Origin: Aurantiacibacter sp. MUD11
GTDB lineage: Bacteria > Pseudomonadota > Alphaproteobacteria > Sphingomonadales > Sphingomonadaceae
Reading direction: 5' to 3'
DNA: 64,000 nucleotides
NCBI RefSeq assembly: GCF_026967575.1
Contig: NZ_CP114054.1
Coordinates: 1,178,001-1,242,000, forward strand
Numbering within the stretch: the first letter of the stretch is position 1; every line of letters begins with the position of its first letter. This document shows positions 58,073 through 64,000 of this stretch, piece by piece. The notes under the pieces are model-generated. The model saw nothing but the letters and a program-made list of their open reading frames with translations. It was not told where the DNA came from and searched no databases. A program made the translations under genes and the position numbers.

Positions 58073-58744
58073 CTACTCGTAGACGCAGGAATCGAGGCCG
58101 TCACGCCTTACCTGCCCGATGCGGCGTTCGATCGTATTGCCGTAACGCGCGGTAAAGCCACGCGGATTGACCGCTTCGCGGGTTTTCGGACTTGGCAGCA
58201 CGGCGGCGATGCGGCTGGCCTCGTCGGCGGTGAGGCGGGCGGCGGAATGGCCGAAATAGCGCTGTGCGCCGCTTTCCACGCCATAGGTGCCCAGCCCCGT
58301 CTCGGCGACGTTGAGGTAGACTTCCATGATCCGCCGCTTGGTCCACAGCGTCTCGATCAACACGGTGAAATAGGCTTCCAGCCCCTTCCGGAACCAGCCG
58401 CCGCCCTGCCACAGGAACACGTTCTTGGCGGTCTGCTGGCTGATCGTGGAGGCGCCGCGCTGGCGGCCGCCCTGGGCACGTTCTTCCAGCGCATCCTCGA
58501 TCGCCTCGCGGTCGAAGCCGTCATGCGAGCAGAACTTGCCGTCCTCTGCCGCGATCACGGCGCTCACCATGTTGCGGTCGATGCGCGACAGCGGCTCCCA
58601 GTCGCGCACCACGCTGCGTTCGTCCATCAGCATGGTCGCGGTGTAGGTGACGGGCAGGAAGCGCAGCACCAGCACCAGCGACACGGTGATGAGCACGAAC
58701 CACAGGATCGCTTTCGCCAGCCACCAGAAGACCCGTCTTGCCAT
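58073..58744 (-). CDS. mtgA: Monofunctional biosynthetic peptidoglycan transglycosylase
   Basis: MtgA (223 residues) polymerises lipid II into glycan strands without a transpeptidase domain. One N-terminal membrane anchor (about 8-30, WLAKAILWFVLITVSLVLVL) is followed by the GT51 domain: catalytic Glu67 in VIAAEDGKFCSHDGFD and RGASTISQQTAKNVFLW, then RRIMEVYLNVAETGLGTYG. The size matches the family. It is first in mtgA-CDF-GFA, an odd mix of wall synthesis and metal efflux that may only reflect compaction. It starts 100 bp from a divergent small membrane gene. Confidence 0.95.
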   Translation of the reverse strand: MARRVFWWLAKAILWFVLITVSLVLVLRFLPVTYTATMLMDERSVVRDWEPLSRIDRNMVSAVIAAEDGKFCSHDGFDREAIEDALEERAQGGRQRGASTISQQTAKNVFLWQGGGWFRKGLEAYFTVLIETLWTKRRIMEVYLNVAETGLGTYGVESGAQRYFGHSAARLTADEASRIAAVLPSPKTREAVNPRGFTARYGNTIERRIGQVRRDGLDSCVYE

Positions 58745-58844
58745 GTGCGGGGATTAGTTTGGCCGCAATGGCGAAGCAAGGCGTGATCCGCGTCACGCGC
58801 CGTTCCGTCCCGTTGTGACATGGTCGTCGCAAAGGAGACAGGCG

Positions 58845-59312
58845 ATGACGGACGCAACGGGGGACGAAGCGGCAGCACCGCGCACGGGCAGCGGCATGAT
58901 GGGCGCACTGGGCGAAAACCTGCGCATGCTTTCGGCCCTGCTGATTGTGGCAGTCTACCTGGTGCTGCTGGTCTGGCTGATCACCAAGCTGGCATGGTTG
59001 TTTCCACCTGAAGGCGAAGTCGGCTTCAGCGAGGATGTGTGGGAGCAGATGATCTACCTGCTGGCCGCACTCGGCACCCTGGCAACGTCAGCCGCCGGCG
59101 TGCTGCTGGGCGTGCAGATCCAGCAGTCGAGCGTCCGCAATGCCAACCAGCGCGCCGCCGAGGCGGAGGCGGAGGCGGCCGAAAAGACCGTCCGGCTACA
59201 GGCCAAGGATGCGATCCTGGTCGACATGCTGGCCACCGGAACGGAAGTTTCGACCCAGAGTCTGTCCGGGGCGGACATGCGAGCCACGCTGCGCGCCGCC
59301 ATCGAGATCTGA
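58845..59312 (+). CDS. Two-helix membrane protein with Ala/Glu coiled coil
   Basis: A 155-residue protein with two membrane helices (about 29-54, LLIVAVYLVLLVWLITKLAW, and about 72-95, MIYLLAALGTLATSAAGVLLG) and a C-terminal coiled-coil-like stretch rich in Ala, Glu, Arg (NQRAAEAEAEAAEKTVRLQ). An AGGAGA ribosome site supports ATG 58845 over an earlier start. No motif gives the function. It is followed by a strong terminator, so it is monocistronic, and divergent from mtgA. Confidence 0.72.
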   Translation: MTDATGDEAAAPRTGSGMMGALGENLRMLSALLIVAVYLVLLVWLITKLAWLFPPEGEVGFSEDVWEQMIYLLAALGTLATSAAGVLLGVQIQQSSVRNANQRAAEAEAEAAEKTVRLQAKDAILVDMLATGTEVSTQSLSGADMRATLRAAIEI

Positions 59313-59387
59313 CGCAGGGCATCCCGAACACACCGAATTCACGAGGCGACCCGGTGGGAGCGGCACGCTAGCTGCTCCCAACCAACT

Positions 59388-59417
59388 CGGGGTGACCGCA
59401 AGGTCACCCCGTTTTTT
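59388..59417 (+). terminator. Intrinsic terminator after two-helix protein gene
   Basis: Perfect 10-bp stem CGGGGTGACC (59388-59397) with GGTCACCCCG (59402-59411), GCAA tetraloop, then TTTTTT. It lies 16 bp from the convergent rpoH stop and works on the plus strand; the minus strand lacks a T-run. Confidence 0.95.
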
Positions 59418-59432
59418 GTCGGTTCTTGTGGC

Positions 59433-60335
59433 TTAGGCCGCTGCGGGCAGCAGCCGCTCGCTCGCGATGCGCTGCATCGCCTTCTGCAGCTTCTCGAACG
59501 CGCGCACTTCGATCTGGCGGATACGTTCGCGGCTGACGTCGTAGACCTGCGACAGCTCTTCCAGCGTCTGCGGGTTCTCCGTCAGGCGGCGTTCGGTCAG
59601 GATGTGCTGCTCACGCTCGTTGAGGGCTTCCATGGCCTCGATCAGCATTTCACGGCGCACCTCGGCCTCTTCGGCGTCGGCAACGATCACGTCCTGCAAC
59701 GGACGATCGTCGGTCAGCCAGTCCTGCCACTCGCCGGAGCCTTCCTCGCCATTGCGCATCGGCGTGTTGAGCGAGCCGTCGCCGCCCATCATCATCCGGC
59801 GGTTCATGTTGACCACTTCCTGCTCCGGCACGCCCAGATCGGTGGCGATCTTGGTGACGTCCTCCGGCGACAGGTCGGTGTCTTCGTAGGCTTCCAGCTG
59901 CTTCTTCATCCGGCGCAGGTTGAAGAACAGCTTCTTCTGCGCCGCGGTGGTGCCCATTTTCACGAGCGACCAGCTGCGGAGGATGAATTCCTGGATCGAG
60001 GCCTTGATCCACCACATGGCATAGGTCGCCAGGCGGAAACCGCGATCGGGCTCGAATTTCTTCACGCCCTGCATCAGGCCGACGTTACCCTCGGAAATCA
60101 GATCCGAAACGGGCAGGCCATAGCCGCGGTAGCCCATGGCGATCTTCGCCACGAGACGCAGGTGCGAGGTGACGAGCTGCGCCGCGGCGTCAGGATCGTC
60201 ATGTTCCCGGTAACGCACGGCGAGCATGTATTCCTGCTCGGGCGTCAGCACGGGAAACTTCTTGATTTCCGACAGATAGCGGTTGAGTCCCTGCTCACCG
60301 CCCAGCGCCGGCACTGTTGGTCGATTGTTACTCAC
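59433..60335 (-). CDS. rpoH: RNA polymerase heat-shock sigma factor RpoH (sigma-32)
   Basis: A 300-residue sigma-70-family factor of the RpoH group. It has region 1.2/2 (YLSEIKKFPVLTPEQEYMLA and LVAKIAMGYRGYGLPVSDLI), the RpoH box TAAQKKLFFNLRRMKKQL, which marks heat-shock sigma factors, and region 4 (EELSQVYDVSRERIRQIEVR). The best start is GTG at 60335 (VSNNRPTVPALGG) with GGAAAGG upstream; the frame is open further to 60407. It should direct clpB and other stress genes; a matching promoter is proposed upstream of clpB in this window. Alphaproteobacteria may carry more than one rpoH. Confidence 0.95.
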   Translation of the reverse strand: MSNNRPTVPALGGEQGLNRYLSEIKKFPVLTPEQEYMLAVRYREHDDPDAAAQLVTSHLRLVAKIAMGYRGYGLPVSDLISEGNVGLMQGVKKFEPDRGFRLATYAMWWIKASIQEFILRSWSLVKMGTTAAQKKLFFNLRRMKKQLEAYEDTDLSPEDVTKIATDLGVPEQEVVNMNRRMMMGGDGSLNTPMRNGEEGSGEWQDWLTDDRPLQDVIVADAEEAEVRREMLIEAMEALNEREQHILTERRLTENPQTLEELSQVYDVSRERIRQIEVRAFEKLQKAMQRIASERLLPAAA

Positions 60336-60386
60336 TGTGTCCCAAACCTTTCCTAGCGTCGACCACTCGATGCAGGCCCCTGATGG

Positions 60387-60416
60387 GCACCCGCTTTTGG
60401 CGGCCACATTGGGTGC
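60387..60416 (-). promoter_or_regulatory. Structured rpoH leader with competing stems
   Basis: On the minus strand GCACCC (60416-60411) can pair with GGGTGC (60392-60387), while the inner CCGC-CAAAA-GCGG stem competes for the same G-run. The pair lies about 52 bases before the GTG start. It could be a temperature- or ligand-sensitive leader, but no thermometer motif is recognised. Confidence 0.35.
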
Positions 60417-60457
60417 TTACGTCTTATAACGCACCACAAACCGATATAGGGTGCATT

Positions 60458-61411
60458 TCATCGATTGGAATGACCTGTTTCGTCGATGAGTTCCCGCATA
60501 TCACTGGGTAATTCGCTCGAAAACGACAGTCGGTTACCCGTGACGGGGTGAACAAAGCCGAGTCGCGCCGCATGCAGCGCCTGGCGCCTGAAATCGAGCG
60601 CCTTGAGAATCGGCCGAAGCGGAGCAGGGTCACGTCCATAGACAGGATCCCCCAATAGCGAATGACCGATTGACGCAAGGTGAACTCGCACCTGGTGCGT
60701 TCGCCCCGTTTCGAGGCGGCATTCCACCAGCGCGCAATGATCTAACATCTGAATTGTCTTATAATGCGTGACGGCATGTTTTCCGCGCGAGGAATCCTTG
60801 GGCAGCACCGCCATCTTCTTCCTGTCGCGGTCGGATCGCCCGATGCGGGCATCCACCGTGCCGCTGGGCGGCGACGGATGGCCGCCGCAGATTGCTAGGT
60901 AGGCGCGTTCCAGCGAGTGATCGGCGAACTGCTTGGCCAGCCCTTCGTGGGCTGCGTCGCTCTTGGCAACGACCAGCAAGCCGGAAGTGTCCTTGTCGAT
61001 GCGATGGACGATGCCCGGCCGGGCAACCCCGCCGATGCCCGAAAGCTGGCCCTTGCAGTGATGCAGCAGCGCATTGACCAGCGTGCCGTCAGGGTTGCCG
61101 GCTGCCGGGTGCACCACCATTCCGGCGGGCTTGTCGACCACGATCAGGTGCTCGTCTTCGTAGACCACCGTGATGGGGATATCCTGTGGACAAGCCTGTG
61201 GATCGCTTGGGGGTGGCAGGTGGATGGAAAAGCTCAACCCCGCTTGAACCTTGGCCGAGGCAGAGGAAGCGATTTCGCCGGCGATCTGCACCTTGCCCTC
61301 GGCCATCAGCGCCTTGATCCGCTCGCGCGAAAGCTCGGTCACTTCCGCCAGCGCCTTGTCCGCGCGGGTGGAGCTGGCAAGCGTTCCGGTGATGGTTTCG
61401 GCCACATCCAT
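60458..61411 (-). CDS. rluD: RluD-like 23S rRNA pseudouridine synthase
   Basis: A 317-residue RluA-family enzyme. It has an S4-like N-terminal domain (TRADKALAEVTELSRERIKA), and a catalytic domain with HRIDKDTSGLLVVAKSD (Asp in HRIDKD) and LETGRTHQVRVHLASIGHSL. The layout with a full S4 domain and this C-terminus fits RluD, which modifies helix 69 of 23S rRNA; RluC is not excluded. ATG 61411 is chosen although the frame is open to 61624. It is divergent from a JAMM peptidase gene with only 16 bp between the start codons. Confidence 0.9.
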   Translation of the reverse strand: MDVAETITGTLASSTRADKALAEVTELSRERIKALMAEGKVQIAGEIASSASAKVQAGLSFSIHLPPPSDPQACPQDIPITVVYEDEHLIVVDKPAGMVVHPAAGNPDGTLVNALLHHCKGQLSGIGGVARPGIVHRIDKDTSGLLVVAKSDAAHEGLAKQFADHSLERAYLAICGGHPSPPSGTVDARIGRSDRDRKKMAVLPKDSSRGKHAVTHYKTIQMLDHCALVECRLETGRTHQVRVHLASIGHSLLGDPVYGRDPAPLRPILKALDFRRQALHAARLGFVHPVTGNRLSFSSELPSDMRELIDETGHSNR

Positions 61412-61427
61412 GCTAGGGCCATGGGCA

Positions 61428-61826
61428 ATGGATGTGCATGTGACAAGGGACGTGTTGGACTTGCTCCGCACCGAAGCAGCGCAGGCGGCACCGCGAGAGT
61501 GCTGCGGCATGCTGCTGGGCGAGGCCGGTCGGATCACTGCCATCGCCCCGGCCCGCAATGTCCACCCGCAGCCCGAAACGCACTTCGAGATCGATCCGCA
61601 GGCGCTGATCGATGCCCACCGCACTGCTCGCGCCGGAGGGCCGGCGGTGCTCGGCTATTACCATTCGCACCCGCTCGGCCCGGCGCAGCCGTCGGCCACC
61701 GACCGGGCCGAGGCCGCGCATGACGGGGCGATCTGGGCCATCGTCACCGGCGAAGGTGACGTAACGTTCTGGCGCGACGACGAATGCGGCTTCACGGCGC
61801 TTCCCTACCCTGCCGCCAACGCCTAA
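61428..61826 (+). CDS. JAB/JAMM (M67) family metallopeptidase
   Basis: A 132-residue JAMM domain protein. Zinc-site residues are in place: Glu24 (PRECCGMLL), His79 and His81 in YYHSHPLG, Ser89 and Asp92 in PSATDRAEA. Bacterial JAMM peptidases process ubiquitin-like sulfur carriers such as ThiS or MoaD or act in sulfur-amino-acid routes, but no such partner is adjacent. The ATG at 61428 starts MDVHVTRDVLDLL. It lies 16 bp from the divergent rluD start, so promoters overlap coding sequence. The substrate is unknown. Confidence 0.88.
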   Translation: MDVHVTRDVLDLLRTEAAQAAPRECCGMLLGEAGRITAIAPARNVHPQPETHFEIDPQALIDAHRTARAGGPAVLGYYHSHPLGPAQPSATDRAEAAHDGAIWAIVTGEGDVTFWRDDECGFTALPYPAANA

Positions 61827-61965
61827 ATACAACGGCATGCATGCCTTCGCCCAGGTTGCCGCCCATGCTTTTTCGCAAGGCTAGGTGGCAGCGAAGGATT
61901 TTTGCCCTAGGACAGTGTTCCAAGTGTTCCACATTACCGCCAACGCTAGGCCAAGTATCATCGCC

Positions 61966-62619
61966 ATGACTTCTCCTCTCGACCTCGCCGCCCTGCTCTG
62001 TTCGCGCCTCTGCCACGACATGCTCAGCCCCGTCGGTGCGCTCAACAACGGGTTGGAACTGCTGGCGGAAGAGAAGGACCCGACGATGCGGCAGCGCTGC
62101 CTCGACCTGCTGGAGCAGAGCGCGCGCATTTCCGCGCACAAGCTGAAATTCTTCCGCCTCGCCTATGGCGCCGCCGGCGGCTTCGGCGAGCAGGTACCGG
62201 TCGAGGAACCGCGCGAGCTGCTGGCCGCGCTGACCAGCAACGACGAACGCCTGACGCTGGATTGGGCGGTCGGCGAGGCGAGCCTGTCCAAGCCGGCCGT
62301 GAAGGTGCTGCTGAACCTGGCCGCCATGGGCCTCGATTCCCTGGTACGCGGCGGCACGCTGTCGGTCGGCGCGGAGCGGAACGACGGCAATACGGAAATC
62401 GCCATCCGCGCCTCCGGCCCGCGCGTCGCTTTCGACGCCAATATCGGCAAGGCGCTGGAAGGCAGCCTCGCCCCGGAAGAACTGTCCGGCCGCACGGCCC
62501 CGGCACACATGATCCGGCTGATCGTCGACCGCGATGGCGGCGCGGTGCAGTATCACCATGGTGAAGGAGCGCTGGTGCTCGGCGCGGTCCTGCCTGATCC
62601 AGAGGGCCTGATCGGCTGA
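61966..62619 (+). CDS. chpT: Histidine phosphotransferase ChpT
   Basis: A 217-residue ChpT-type phosphotransferase. In Caulobacter it relays phosphate from CckA to CtrA and CpdR. The DHp-like helix contains LLCSRLCHDMLSPVGALNNG with the phosphoacceptor His17, followed by a degenerate kinase-like C-terminal domain (about 85-215) without the N, G1 or G2 ATP motifs. ATG 61966 is chosen because it starts just before the conserved helix; a GTG at 61885 in frame would add a basic, less conserved leader. It lies 139 bp after the JAMM gene and 4 bp before an amidase gene. Confidence 0.9.
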   Translation: MTSPLDLAALLCSRLCHDMLSPVGALNNGLELLAEEKDPTMRQRCLDLLEQSARISAHKLKFFRLAYGAAGGFGEQVPVEEPRELLAALTSNDERLTLDWAVGEASLSKPAVKVLLNLAAMGLDSLVRGGTLSVGAERNDGNTEIAIRASGPRVAFDANIGKALEGSLAPEELSGRTAPAHMIRLIVDRDGGAVQYHHGEGALVLGAVLPDPEGLIG

Positions 62620-62623
62620 TCCG

Positions 62624-63331
62624 ATGCGGGACGAACTGGTCCATCGCGAACAGCTCTCGCCCAACTTCGACGAGCGCAGCCTGCCGATTTCGATGGTGGT
62701 GCTGCACTATACCGAGATGAAGCCGGTCGAGACCGCGCTGGAGAGGATGTGCGACCCGGAAGCCAAGGTCAGCGCGCATTACTGCATCACCGAGGAAGGC
62801 GAGGTCATCCGCCTGGTGCCGGAAAACAAGCGCGCCTGGCACGCCGGGCTGTCCTACTGGCGCGGGCACAAGGATGTGAACTCGGCCAGCATCGGGATCG
62901 AGCTGGACCATCCCGGCCACGCGCTGGGCTATCGCGAATTCACCGATGCGCAGTTCGAGGCTCTCGTCCCGCTGCTGGGCCGCATCGTGAAGGAACACGA
63001 CATTCCGCGCGCCAATGTGGTCGGCCATTCGGACGTGGCACCGGCGCGCAAGATCGATCCCGGCGAGCTGTTTCCGTGGGACCGGCTGGCCGAATATCAC
63101 CTCTGCCTGGCGCGTCCGACCAAGCTGGAGCGCGGCGATCCGTTCGACAACGATGCCAGTTTCTACCTCGCGCTGGAGCGGTTCGGATACGACATCACCG
63201 ACGGTCACAAGGCCGTGGAGGCCTTCCAGCGCCGCTGGCGACCGGAAATGATCAATGGCGTAGTCGACGGCGAGGTGCGTGCGATCCTTTTCCAATTGCT
63301 CTTGGATCGCGACCGCGGACTCACTAGATAG
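62624..63331 (+). CDS. N-acetylmuramoyl-L-alanine amidase (AmiD/AmpD type)
   Basis: A 235-residue zinc amidase that cuts the bond between N-acetylmuramic acid and the stem peptide. Ligands are His28 (VVLHYTEM), His135 (VGHSDVAP) and Asp145 (KIDPGELFPWD); Glu93 in IGIELDHPGHA is the likely base. The C-terminal part (175-235, FYLALERFGYDITDG) resembles a peptidoglycan-binding helix domain. No signal peptide is seen, so it may act on cytoplasmic recycled muropeptides like AmpD. It starts 4 bp after chpT. Its stop lies inside the proposed rnpB -10 element. Confidence 0.92.
   Translation: MRDELVHREQLSPNFDERSLPISMVVLHYTEMKPVETALERMCDPEAKVSAHYCITEEGEVIRLVPENKRAWHAGLSYWRGHKDVNSASIGIELDHPGHALGYREFTDAQFEALVPLLGRIVKEHDIPRANVVGHSDVAPARKIDPGELFPWDRLAEYHLCLARPTKLERGDPFDNDASFYLALERFGYDITDGHKAVEAFQRRWRPEMINGVVDGEVRAILFQLLLDRDRGLTR
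63301..63330 (+). promoter_or_regulatory. Candidate rnpB promoter inside the amidase gene end
   Basis: CTTGGATC (63301-63308) as -35, a 17-base spacer after TTGGAT, and TAGATA (63325-63330) as -10 place transcription start at about 63337, the first base of the RNase P P1 helix. The -10 overlaps the last sense codon and part of the TAG stop of the amidase gene. Matches to consensus are moderate. Confidence 0.5.
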
Positions 63332-63336
63332 GGCCT

Positions 63337-63750
63337 GCCGGGGAGCCGGGCAGCCGCGGTGTCATTGTCCTTTTGGGCAAGATACCGAGGAAAGTCCGGG
63401 CTCCACGAAACAAGGGTGGCGGGTAACGCCCGCCGCGGGTAACCGCAGGGAAAGTGCCACAGAGAGTATACCGCCGATGGCCCCTAAAGGGCACAGGCAA
63501 GGGTGAAAGGGTGCGGCAAGAGCGCACCGGGGACCTGGTGACAGGGCCCGCATGGCAAACCCCACCCGGAGCAAGACCGCATAGGGGTCTCGCGCCTGGC
63601 GACAGGCAGGAGCGTTTCGCTCCGAGAGATCCGGGTTGGTCGCTGGAGCGTCGGGAGCAATCCCGCGCGTAAGATGAATGGCTGCCCCCGCAGCGCTGGT
63701 CGGCAACGAAACCGGCTGCGGGACAGAACCCGGCTTACAGGCTCCCCGGC
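63337..63750 (+). ncRNA. rnpB: RNase P RNA (type A)
   Basis: The catalytic RNA of RNase P. The 11-bp P1 helix is GCCGGGGAGCC (63337-63347) with GGCTCCCCGGC (63740-63750). Universal elements are GAGGAAAGTCCGGGCTCC near 63390 (CR-I) and ACAGAACCCGGCTTACAGGC near 63724 (CR-V), with P-domain segments such as AGAGTATACCGCC between. The length of about 414 bases is normal for alphaproteobacteria. The RNA starts 5 bp after the amidase stop and ends 3 bp before a convergent gene. Confidence 0.97.
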
Positions 63751-63753
63751 ACC

Positions 63754-64000
63754 TTACTGGCTGACCAGGCTACCCGAAATCGAGATACTGCCCTCACCGT
63801 CGTCAATCGCGGAGAGGAAACGGCGTGACTGCCCTTCAAGCACCAGCGCCGTCAGCCGGCCGTGCATGTAGGCACCGGTATCGATACCGATCCGGTTCCC
63901 TTGGTCGACCGGTTCCTCGGCAATGGTGTGGCCATGCACCACGACGAATTCATGCGGTTCCTGATGGCTCAGGAACGGTTCGCGGATCCACCGCAGCTTG
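63754..64000 (-). CDS. Metallophosphoesterase (protein phosphatase-like), C-terminal part
   Basis: The minus-strand frame is open from the window edge to a stop at 63754, giving 81 residues. They include FVVVHGHTIAEEPVDQGNRI and GIDTGAYMHGRLTALVLEGQ, the last metal-binding block (GHT) and the IDTGA motif of calcineurin-like phosphoesterases such as bacterial Ser/Thr protein phosphatases and ApaH relatives. The N-terminal metal ligands (GDxHG, GDYVDRG) are outside the window. Which substrate is used cannot be told. It is convergent with rnpB. Confidence 0.88.
   Translation of the reverse strand, partial: KLRWIREPFLSHQEPHEFVVVHGHTIAEEPVDQGNRIGIDTGAYMHGRLTALVLEGQSRRFLSAIDDGEGSISISGSLVSQ

Overview
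The window looks like a chromosomal segment of a GC-rich alphaproteobacterium of the order Sphingomonadales, most likely Erythrobacteraceae. The evidence is the combination of ChpT, an alpha-type RpoH, an ATP12-type F1 assembly factor, DUF3297, an Alph_Pro_TM (TIGR02186) protein beside a TSUP transporter, several TonB-dependent receptors (TBDRs) and a cpaBCDE-tadBC pilus operon. Genes are densely packed and codon use is uniform. I see no insertion sequence, prophage, integron, CRISPR array or obvious genomic island. The family-level placement is inference.

Layout. 1-7024: tight-adherence (Flp/Tad) pilus operon, cpaB-cpaC-cpaD-cpaE, then a GC hairpin, tadB-tadC and a strong terminator. The cpaF/tadA motor ATPase expected between cpaE and tadB is absent. 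7101-9325 (minus): SDR dehydrogenase, methylthioadenosine phosphorylase, MarR regulator. 9628-13795: large TBDR, then a sulfotransferase-like protein. 13817-16396: clpB with a candidate heat-shock promoter, divergent from an M16 lipoprotein protease. 19883-25806 (minus): rpsU, an FKBP isomerase, then gatC-gatA-acyltransferase-gatB-trmL. 26015-29129: crcB, an RluA-family pseudouridine synthase, a HAD phosphatase, a small membrane protein and an ATP12 homologue, with overlapping starts and stops. 29134-32695 (minus): an MCE/Mla-type lipid transport operon. 32783-37087: valS, queE and an unknown protein. 37222-39057: an orphan HerA-like ATPase. 39148-43423 (minus): a TSUP/Alph_Pro_TM pair and a short NfrB-like glycosyltransferase with a barrel-like partner. 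43562-46985: nhaA, DUF3297, tRNA-Leu(UAG) and a trigger factor with a histone-H1-like tail. 47048-52926 (minus): TBDR, secreted amidase, paralogous TBDR. 53097-55264: clpP-clpX. 55409-59312: small and secreted unknowns, mtgA, a CDF transporter, a GFA protein and a two-TM unknown. 59433-61411 (minus): rpoH and rluD. 61428-63331: JAMM peptidase, chpT and an AmpD-like amidase. 63337-63750: RNase P RNA. 63754-64000 (minus): 3' part of a metallophosphoesterase.

Together the window holds a protein-quality-control set (ClpB, ClpP, ClpX, trigger factor, FKBP, RpoH, M16 and JAMM peptidases), translation and tRNA functions (ValS, GatCAB, TrmL, QueE, tRNA-Leu, RNase P, bS21, RluC/RluD-like enzymes), and envelope or surface systems (Tad pilus, Mla, MtgA, AmiD-like amidase, NfrB-like glycan locus, TBDRs). 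The least explained loci are the NfrB-like pair, the TBDR-amidase-TBDR triad, the TBDR-sulfotransferase pair, the HerA-like ATPase without NurA, and the basic trigger factor tail.
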